In this document: positions 41,169 to 47,230 of the stretch, piece after piece
How positions within the stretch are numbered: the stretch's first letter is position 1
Layout of the letters: the number at the start of each line of letters is the position of its first letter
Program-made: the position numbers and the translations under genes
NCBI GenBank assembly: GCA_029907465.1
Contig: JARYLV010000013.1
Location: 1-47,230, forward strand
Source of the DNA: Methanomassiliicoccales archaeon
GTDB lineage: Archaea; Thermoplasmatota; Thermoplasmata; Methanomassiliicoccales; JACIVX01
Length of the DNA: 47,230 nt
Direction of reading: 5' to 3'
The notes under the pieces: generated by a model
Databases searched by the model: none
Told to the model about the DNA's origin: nothing
Seen by the model: the letters and a program-made list of their open reading frames with translations, nothing else

Positions 41169-41700
41169 TACATCAGGAATGATCCTCGGCCTGAAGGAAA
41201 TCCGTTGCGTCGATATCTTCGACCTCTGCTCGTCCCGATATAGGCTCGCCATTTCTTCTGCAGTCCGCGATGAAATATTGCCTCCTTTCGACAAGTTGCC
41301 ATCATGTGTCAAAGTGCTGGCTCCTTCAGACTTCCGTTTCAAGCCCATGCTCAATCACGTCATCGCCAGGTATCCCAATATCGGCATAGGAGAGCTGTCG
41401 ACATACCTTGTCACTCTTTTGGAATTGGTATCAAAAGGCAGGAAGGCGTTCATCGTAACAGACGACAAAAGATTCAGAAAGACGCTTCCCACATTCAGAA
41501 AAGACCAAGAATTGGAAAGACTCTACGGGGGGCCGATACCCAATGTGCCGTACATTTGGACACTCTCGCTGGTAAAACAAGTTGTGAAGAAAGAGGGCAT
41601 AGACTCAGAGATCCTCAGCAAAATAGCGGGGGACGTCAGGACTTCTACGTTCAGGTACTCGGAGGACTGGCTGAGGAAATTCGAAGATACGCCAGACTAG
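41149..41700 (+). CDS. PIN-domain putative toxin
   Basis: 183 residues from TTG 41149. The opening VKVLDTSGMILGL has the first PIN Asp, SSAVRDEIL the second acidic residue, GIGELSTYLVTLLEL a further one, and AFIVTDDKRFRKTL the last. It is probably a VapC-like RNase held in check by the protein encoded just upstream with overlapping frames. The C-terminal 60 residues (from about 125) are an extension beyond the usual VapC length. Confidence 0.75.
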   Translation: MTVKVLDTSGMILGLKEIRCVDIFDLCSSRYRLAISSAVRDEILPPFDKLPSCVKVLAPSDFRFKPMLNHVIARYPNIGIGELSTYLVTLLELVSKGRKAFIVTDDKRFRKTLPTFRKDQELERLYGGPIPNVPYIWTLSLVKQVVKKEGIDSEILSKIAGDVRTSTFRYSEDWLRKFEDTPD

Positions 41701-41705
41701 GCACT

Positions 41706-42806
41706 TCAGGTCAGTTTCTTCTTGAAACTTCTTAGAGATCTGATTAGTTGCTGGCCTAACATGGTTTTTCTGCTCAGGTACGGTCTGAGGGTTTTGCTCT
41801 CGGAAAGCTCCTTCCTCAGGACGGATGTTTCAGCAATCTGTTCCCCGATGTTGTAATTTTTTATCGATTCAAAGACATTGTCCGTGCTAACGCCAATCAT
41901 TTTCGCTGCATCGTCCACGCCTATGCGGTGGTATCCGTATGTGTCCCGAGAGAACTTTTGCACCTTCCTTTTTGTCCGTTCCGAGACCTCGTCTTCTCCC
42001 CTGGTCTTACCGCCTTTCTCAGATCGCCAGACTGAGATATGGTTACACCCCAGGACATCGATTCCGAAGCCAAAAGACACAAAATCCTTCGCAGGGACGG
42101 CATCGACTTTTTTTGCAAAAGTGCCGGCACGGGCATTGACCGCATAAATAAACGTGCTCTCGAGCATATCTTCCTGCTTCAGCTTCCTGAGGACGGCCCT
42201 CAACTTGGTCTCGTTGTTGTCCGGGAAACTGTTCCTGAAGTCCACCGCAAAGAACTCTACACCGCACTCAATGAATGAATCGATAATCCTGCCAAGCATC
42301 TGCCTCGTTGCCTTGTGCGGTATGAGGCCCACGAGCGTCTTGTGGTTCCGCATTTCGACGGCTTCGACCCACCGCTGATTTAGGTCAACGAGGGCTTCTG
42401 CGAGTCTGCTTCCAGTCAGAGATTTCACAGGTCCGCCCCATATGGGCGATACTAGTACATCGGCTGCGCAGTATTGAATGTCGGCAAGTGCTTCCATTTC
42501 CAGATCAGGAATATTCTTGTAATCTCCCGCGCACTCGACGACCGAAAAATTGATCATGTCGGCTTCTGAGCGCCTCTGGGACTTCATATCTAGTAGGCAC
42601 TTTCTTTCCCAGCTCGAGTCATTCGTTATTCTTTTCAGCGTATCGAGTTTAAATCGCCGGTACATCTCATTTATCAGCCCGCGACCAGCTCCCGGCAGTG
42701 TTGCCTTGATAGGTGTTGTAATCGGGCTGTCCCATCCTGAAATCCTGACCATGCGGTAGGCGAGCTCCTCGTCCGGTTTGATCTCCTCGGCCTTGAGCTT
42801 AACCAT
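41706..42806 (-). CDS. Unknown protein, possibly TIM-barrel (TGT-like)
   Basis: 366 residues, soluble. Alternating strands and helices such as INFSVVECAGDYKNIPDLEM, VLVSPIWGGPVKSLTGSRLA, TLVGLIPHKATRQMLGRIID, VEFFAVDFRNSFPDN and TFIYAVNARAGTFAKKVDAV suggest a TIM barrel, and the layout is loosely like tRNA-guanine transglycosylase or DpdA-type enzymes. The catalytic Asp positions could not be confirmed. The C-terminus has a helix-turn-helix-like IGVDDAAKMIGVSTDN. GGGGAG precedes the ATG. A membrane-anchored gene lies 24 nt upstream. The TGT resemblance is weak. Confidence 0.5.
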   Translation of the reverse strand: MVKLKAEEIKPDEELAYRMVRISGWDSPITTPIKATLPGAGRGLINEMYRRFKLDTLKRITNDSSWERKCLLDMKSQRRSEADMINFSVVECAGDYKNIPDLEMEALADIQYCAADVLVSPIWGGPVKSLTGSRLAEALVDLNQRWVEAVEMRNHKTLVGLIPHKATRQMLGRIIDSFIECGVEFFAVDFRNSFPDNNETKLRAVLRKLKQEDMLESTFIYAVNARAGTFAKKVDAVPAKDFVSFGFGIDVLGCNHISVWRSEKGGKTRGEDEVSERTKRKVQKFSRDTYGYHRIGVDDAAKMIGVSTDNVFESIKNYNIGEQIAETSVLRKELSESKTLRPYLSRKTMLGQQLIRSLRSFKKKLT

Positions 42807-42830
42807 CTGCGTCTCCCCACTGAGACCTCT

Positions 42831-43325
42831 TCATTTTCCGCACCGCTGGTCTGCTATTGGTCTTGTCTCACTTATTTCTTCCGTCTCCGGACCTTTGATA
42901 TTATCTTTCTTATTTTTCCATTTTTTTTTCTCCAGGTCTTGCAACAACTTACTCGCTTTATCGAGTATTGGCCCCGCTGTTTCAGGACTAATCATACCGC
43001 TTTGCTCGAATGTGCCCTTGAGCAGCCCGATGAATTCCTCACGTTGTTTTTCCGACAAGAGACCGAGCGAGTCGCCGCAGCTCTGCATGGCATGGTCCGC
43101 CCACCAGGGTAGCTTGTCCGTGAGCAAATTGGCGTCTAATTTTTTGCTCTCCACCTCATCAAGATAAAACTCGAGCCACCTGAGCCAGCCCAAAATCTTC
43201 AACCTTCTTTGCTGCTTGTCCCTCCGGAGTTCCAAAAGATGAATCGCCACAGCCGTTAGCACCGACGCAAGTACAGCTGAGAGAATGGCCGCAACCACTC
43301 CATCGAAGCCGGCAAATTCGCTCAT
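42831..43325 (-). CDS. Membrane-anchored protein with charged tail, unknown
   Basis: 164 residues. One N-terminal membrane helix at about 9-29 (VVAAILSAVLASVLTAVAIHL) is followed by a charged, helical cytoplasmic part (ELRRDKQQRRLKILGWLRWL, EKQREEFIGLLKGTFEQ) and a Lys-rich end. GGGAGGAG precedes the ATG. It is 24 nt upstream of the TIM-barrel-like gene on the same strand, so the two probably work together. Function is unknown. Confidence 0.6.
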   Translation of the reverse strand: MSEFAGFDGVVAAILSAVLASVLTAVAIHLLELRRDKQQRRLKILGWLRWLEFYLDEVESKKLDANLLTDKLPWWADHAMQSCGDSLGLLSEKQREEFIGLLKGTFEQSGMISPETAGPILDKASKLLQDLEKKKWKNKKDNIKGPETEEISETRPIADQRCGK

Positions 43326-43336
43326 TTAACTACTCC

Positions 43337-43362
43337 TCCCTCAGTATCTCCTCTATCTCCGC
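43337..43362. repeat. Short direct repeat, copy 1
   Basis: TCCCTCAGTATCTCCTCTAT and the following CTCCGC match 43984-44009 at 24 of 26 positions. On the minus strand both copies read as a C-terminal AEIE(E/V)ILRE peptide just before a stop, like the 3' end of a duplicated gene. Confidence 0.45.
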
Positions 43363-43417
43363 AATTTTCCACATAGTCAGAACGACCCAGCGATGTTGCC
43401 TTTAGCCAGCGCATCAA

Positions 43418-43900
43418 TCAGGTGAATTCCCCCTTCGATATGGCGATCAGGATCAGGGCTATGATCGACAATATGATCAAGGGCATTGCAAAAAACACGA
43501 AGAACATGATCGTATAGATCCTGAGGGCAGGTGCGAGGATCGAGAGAAAGCCTTCAACTAGAACCAGCAGGCTCCCGATTACCGCGAGTTTGTAGTGCCT
43601 TCGTCTGATCGATGATATCCCGCCGATGATCCCGACAGCGAACCCGACCCAGCCCAAAATGATGACGCTCAATTTGACGACCAGTGACGCATCTCCTCCC
43701 TGGAATCCCTCAGCAGGGGGCAAGAAAAATCCGACAAGACCAGCGAACAGACATACGCACGATGCAATTATACAGACGATCCCACCCGCCGCAGGCAGGC
43801 ACGATTTTTTCGCTCCTGTCCCTGCGAGCGGCGAACCGCAGCTGGAACAATAGAGCGAGTTCTCTCCCACTTCCTTCCCACACTTCGGACAATACGGCAT
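43418..43900 (-). CDS. Zinc-ribbon membrane protein
   Basis: 160 residues. The N-terminal zinc ribbon has CPKCGKEVGENSLYCSSCG at about 4-22, then four membrane helices (IVCIIASCVCLFAGLVGFFL, VVKLSVIILGWVGFAVGIIG, IGSLLVLVEGFLSILAPALR, MFFVFFAMPLIILSIIALIL). This build is common in archaea (zinc-ribbon plus DUF4064-like) and of unknown role. A TTTAATAA stretch about 8 nt before the ATG is too close for a TATA box. Confidence 0.8.
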   Translation of the reverse strand: MPYCPKCGKEVGENSLYCSSCGSPLAGTGAKKSCLPAAGGIVCIIASCVCLFAGLVGFFLPPAEGFQGGDASLVVKLSVIILGWVGFAVGIIGGISSIRRRHYKLAVIGSLLVLVEGFLSILAPALRIYTIMFFVFFAMPLIILSIIALILIAISKGEFT

Positions 43901-43983
43901 GGTTATTAAATCGAATTTGCGAGATATTTAGATTATTCTCGATCCTGCGTCTGAATGCGAAGGATCACTAATTCTCGAATCCT

Positions 43984-44009
43984 TCCCTCAATATCACCTC
44001 TATCTCCGC
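43984..44009. repeat. Short direct repeat, copy 2
   Basis: Second copy of the 26-nt repeat at 43337-43362. On the minus strand the flanking codons read KKGRRVAEKVAEIEVILREG and then a stop at about 43970, with no gene body upstream. Probably the relic 3' end of a lost gene. Confidence 0.45.
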
Positions 44010-44571
44010 GACCTTCTCGGCGACGCGGCGGCCCTTCTTAGGGGAGGGGGAATGTCTTAGTGAATGGTGAAAATTCTATACGATTTCTTTCAAGTCTTTT
44101 AGATGTAATAAAAAACAGAAATCACAAAAAAAATGAATCCATCTCTTTACGCGCTATTTGAAAACGTTCGACAACACTGCTTCTGTCGGCTCCACGATTA
44201 GCTTATTGCCGCTTTGAATGGTTGGTTCAATGAGGTCTTCAGCGGGCAAAGAGGTTGTTTATATCGTGGTTGCGCGGCAAATGTTAATTAAATTTCTCAT
44301 TTGTCGATTCAAAATCTGAAGATGGAATGAATTGTAACAAGGCGCAGGAATAAGGATTTGAGACCTCAGGGTATATCGCCAATACACATTCGATGCTAAA
44401 GGTCGTAGACGAACAAAAATTGATAAAAGGATATTGAAGATTGCTGTGACAGCTTAGAATCCAATTTGAAAAAAATCAAACCTTGACCACTTTCTTTCTG
44501 TTATGAAAGAATTTTGAAAAAAGTGATCAAGAATAAATAAGATTGGCAATTAATCTGTTTCTCATTTTCCG
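44010..44571. other. Gene-poor AT-rich spacer
   Basis: About 560 nt with frequent stops in all frames, no ribosome sites and no strong hairpins. Together with the repeat copy to its left and the broken frame to its right it looks like a zone of gene loss. Confidence 0.4.
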
Positions 44572-44873
44572 ATGAAATTCACGTCATTTGTTACAACTGT
44601 TGGGTATGTAAGTTTGTGTTGGATGGTCGTTGGCTACTATCGCTTATGAACTGGAATTATTTTACTTATTTATCTGGCGGACTATATTGTAATCCCTTAA
44701 GGCATCGTACTTTTATTCTGGGTAATTGTTTGTATGGTTTCAATTTTTATATTTGATGTAGAAGTTAAAAATTTGGATAAACTTAAAGTGGAATGGTCGT
44801 CTTATTTCCATTCATACTTCAGAAGTGGTATATATGTCGCTAAAGAAAATTGGGATTACTGGTTTAAGTTTTG
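44572..44873 (+). pseudogene. Possible decayed small membrane protein
   Basis: From ATG 44572 one frame reads KFTSFVTTVGYVSLCWMVVG, then TGA at 44647, TGIILLIYLADYIVIP, TAA at 44698, and GIVLLFWVIVCMVSIFIFDV before a hydrophilic end and a TGA at 44871. Three hydrophobic segments broken by two stops look like a degraded membrane gene. T-rich DNA gives hydrophobic codons by chance, so confidence is low. The end overlaps the helicase start. Confidence 0.3.
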
Positions 44874-47230
44874 AAGGACGTGGCGAAAGGATAGCTCGAA
44901 GTTTTTACATTCCTGTTTTAAAGGAATCGGTTGCTTATGATCGTGCTACTGGTTACTTTTCGGTTGAATCTCTCGTGCATGCAGCGAGCGGTGTTGCCGG
45001 TCTAATAAATAATGGCGGGAGGATGCGTTTGATTTTGGGGGCACACGATGTTCCCAAGGAACTTTGGGAAGCTTATCAAATGGGTTTGCGTTCTGGGAAG
45101 GAGATTGTTGAGGAGATTGCGCGGAAGATTGCTGAGGGGTTAGAGAAGATTGAGGACGTCCTCATTAAGAGGCGTTTGGAAGCTCTTGCTTGGATGTTTA
45201 CAAGAGGTATTTTGGAAGTCAAGGTTGTTCTGCCTCGTCATCTTTATTTAGGGCAAACTGGAATTTTTCATTATAAGATTCTTATTTTCAAGGACAGGGA
45301 GGGAAACATTATTGCTGCAGAGGGAAGTGCAAATGAGACGGAGCCTGCTTATACCGTAAATGGTGAGCGAATTGTTGTTTTCTATTCGTGGCGTGAGGGC
45401 GATAAAGAGCGAGTTGCTGATTTGGTGCAGTCTTTTGAGCGCATTTGGAATGCCGAGCATCCCGATTTTGAGGTTTTCAGTCTTCCTGAAGCTGTTTACA
45501 GGGCCATTGTAAAGTTTGAGCCTAAGTCTGTCGCGCTATTGGAAATGCATGAGTCTGGGTCGCGAGTTGTTGCTCACGGTTTGTTACCTGCTTGCCGTTT
45601 TGTGAGAATTTTGCCTAGGGTTCGTTGTTTGGCGCACATGGGTTTGGGTCCTGTCAGATTGTATCCCCATCAAGCACGCGCGGTTAGTTTGGCCCGTGAA
45701 CGCTATCCGTTTCGTGTTTTGTTTGCTGACGAGGTTGGACTTGGTAAGACCATCGAGGCAGGTGCGTGCATCAAGTTGTTATGGATGACTGGTTATGTGC
45801 GACGGGTTTTGGTTTTGGCGCCTAAGAATGTGACTAGACAATGGTGGGACGAGCTTCGCGGTAAATTTGGGTTGCCTGCGTATTTATTCAGCCCGCCCAA
45901 TGGTTTTTTGGCACCAGACGGGAAGACTTTTACTGTTGATGGTAATCCTTTTGATGTTATCGATTTGATTGTGGCTTCATGGCATTATGTTCGGGGTAGA
46001 CGTGGTTCCGAGCCTGAGTTGTTGAAGGCAAAACCTTTTGATTTGGTTTTGATCGATGAAGCTCATGCGGCTCGTGTAACGCGTTCAGAATATGGTTCAC
46101 CAAGGCCGACGAGGCTTAATGAGTTGGCGACAGCTTTGTCGGCGTTGACGCCGCATGTCTTCTTGTTAACTGCGACTCCTTTGCAGCTAAATGAGTTGGA
46201 AATGTTAGATTTGTTACGAATTTTGGGATTGGGTGGTCCATGGGTGCATGAAGATGCTTTTCAAAGGTGTTACGACGCGCTAAATCGAAGCCCTAGTGAT
46301 AGAACAGAGCGTGACTGGCTGCACTTGTTCAGTTTGGTTTCATGGTTTGCTCGAACTTATTTAGAGGATAGACATAGGCGGGCAGTTGTAGAGTGGTGTT
46401 TCAGTAAGGCTGGGGGGAAGGAACTCTTGGATTTGTTGGTTTCTGGCGACGAGGCTCTGTTTAAAAATTTCTTGAGACGATTGGATGATGTCGGTTATGA
46501 AAGTCTAGATCGGGTTTTGAGAGGATTGATGCCGACTTCGTGGTTTATGGTTCGCAATACGCGGGATCGGTTGAAGAAAGAGGGTTATAAATTCCCTGAG
46601 CGGAAAATTGAGAACGTCGATGTGGCTTTAGATGAGAAGCATGCTGGTTTGTTGGCGGAGTTGAATGATTATTTGGAAAACTACTATGATGAGTATAAAG
46701 CGTTTTTGAAGGAAGTGGAGCATGGCGGTTTTGGGTTGATTAGATCCGTATATTATCAGCGTTTTGTGAGCAGTTTCGCATCTGCTTATCAGACTATTCG
46801 GCGCAGACGTGAGGCTCTCGAAGCCTTGTTAGAGGGTGATGAAGAACGGTTGTTGAAGTTGGCATCTGACATGGTTGAGGATGCTGGTGAGGATGTGGAT
46901 GAGCAGGAGCTTTTGAATGCTATGATGGCTGCCGTTGAGCATGCTCGTAGTTTGGTTGAGAAGGAGTTGGGTAAGCTACGCGAGTTAGAGAAGAGATTGA
47001 CTCCCTATAGTATGGCGGCGACAGCTGCTGATGATCCGAAGTTGCGCGAGATTCGGCGTGTTGTTCAGGATTTGCGGAGCGAAGGGCGAAAGGTGCTCGT
47101 CTTTTCAAAGTTTACGGATACTGTTGATGTTGTTCGTGATTTTCTTGGTCAGTGGCTTGGTGCGGATAGGGTTGGCACTTATACTGGTCGTGGTGGTGAG
47201 GTTTGGGATTCGCAGTTGAAGGCTTGGCGG
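44834..47230 (+). CDS. PLD-nuclease/SNF2-type helicase fusion, C-terminus off the window
   Basis: 799 codons with no stop before the right edge. An N-terminal phospholipase D-type nuclease domain (about 1-190) has HYKILIFKDREG and AEGSANET, one HKD-like motif. The SNF2-type ATPase follows: FADEVGLGKTIEAG (Walker A, near 298), LIDEAH (about 405), LLTATPLQLNELE (about 445). The second helicase lobe starts near 735 (GRKVLVFSKFTDTVDVV) and is cut off. Codon use is strikingly TTG/GGT/GTT-rich, unlike the housekeeping genes, which suggests recent transfer. Such proteins occur in DISARM-like and restriction-linked islands; the downstream genes would decide. Confidence 0.85.
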   Translation, partial: MSLKKIGITGLSFEGRGERIARSFYIPVLKESVAYDRATGYFSVESLVHAASGVAGLINNGGRMRLILGAHDVPKELWEAYQMGLRSGKEIVEEIARKIAEGLEKIEDVLIKRRLEALAWMFTRGILEVKVVLPRHLYLGQTGIFHYKILIFKDREGNIIAAEGSANETEPAYTVNGERIVVFYSWREGDKERVADLVQSFERIWNAEHPDFEVFSLPEAVYRAIVKFEPKSVALLEMHESGSRVVAHGLLPACRFVRILPRVRCLAHMGLGPVRLYPHQARAVSLARERYPFRVLFADEVGLGKTIEAGACIKLLWMTGYVRRVLVLAPKNVTRQWWDELRGKFGLPAYLFSPPNGFLAPDGKTFTVDGNPFDVIDLIVASWHYVRGRRGSEPELLKAKPFDLVLIDEAHAARVTRSEYGSPRPTRLNELATALSALTPHVFLLTATPLQLNELEMLDLLRILGLGGPWVHEDAFQRCYDALNRSPSDRTERDWLHLFSLVSWFARTYLEDRHRRAVVEWCFSKAGGKELLDLLVSGDEALFKNFLRRLDDVGYESLDRVLRGLMPTSWFMVRNTRDRLKKEGYKFPERKIENVDVALDEKHAGLLAELNDYLENYYDEYKAFLKEVEHGGFGLIRSVYYQRFVSSFASAYQTIRRRREALEALLEGDEERLLKLASDMVEDAGEDVDEQELLNAMMAAVEHARSLVEKELGKLRELEKRLTPYSMAATAADDPKLREIRRVVQDLRSEGRKVLVFSKFTDTVDVVRDFLGQWLGADRVGTYTGRGGEVWDSQLKAWR

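Overview
The window is archaeal. The evidence is a K-L-M-N block of a NuoKLMN/FpoKLMN-type complex, geranylgeranyl diphosphate synthase and geranylgeranyl reductase for ether lipids, the archaeal housekeeping proteins Nob1 and exosome Csl4, glutamate synthase split into three archaeal-type subunits, TATA-box promoters, and a bis(aminopropyl)spermidine synthase (BpsA). BpsA is mostly known from thermophiles. The mix looks most like a euryarchaeon, perhaps of the Thermoplasmatota/Methanomassiliicoccales side, but I cannot place it from sequence reading alone.

Layout. (1) 1-5025: membrane arm of the respiratory complex. (2) 5037-11911: CBS protein, isoprenoid lipid genes, Nob1, a THUMP-less ThiI-like PP-loop protein, Csl4 with a METTL5-like methyltransferase, and an HTH-CBS regulator. 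(3) 12355-16445: gltB1-gltB2-gltB3 with a convergent Lrp/AsnC regulator. (4) 16811-20300: arsenite exporter ACR3, divergent from a permease - small Cys protein - thioredoxin-like - DGC-protein operon. (5) 20882-27174: a ThiN-PurM fusion, a cysteine desulfurase, and a metal/Fe-S cassette (second DGC protein, ferredoxin-DUF169, two small Fe-S-associated proteins, a Cys-containing protein). Four promoters in regions 4-5 share an inverted repeat close to TTCAA-N6-TTGAA placed over the predicted transcription start, which suggests one ArsR-like regulon. (6) 27330-31319: unknown Rossmann-like protein, PP-loop ATPase of the Dph6 family, SpeD and BpsA for branched polyamines, and a DUF996 membrane protein.

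(7) 31932 to the end is an accessory and defence region. Its centre is a minus-strand operon at 33315-37029: a C-terminally membrane-anchored protein followed 6 nt later by a prokaryotic Argonaute. The Argonaute is split into two reading frames at a G5-C-A6 run. Joined, it would be about 774 residues, the size of a full-length long pAgo. Its PIWI tetrad is degenerate (Asn and Gln at the first and last positions), so it is predicted to be a guide-loaded sensor without slicing, paired with a membrane effector. Around it lie an XRE-ImmA/DUF4411 toxin-antitoxin-like pair, a second antitoxin/PIN pair, an unknown TIM-barrel-like protein next to a membrane-anchored protein, several lesioned small genes, and a PLD-nuclease/SNF2-helicase fusion running off the right edge.

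No rRNA, tRNA, CRISPR array or intact insertion sequence was recognised.
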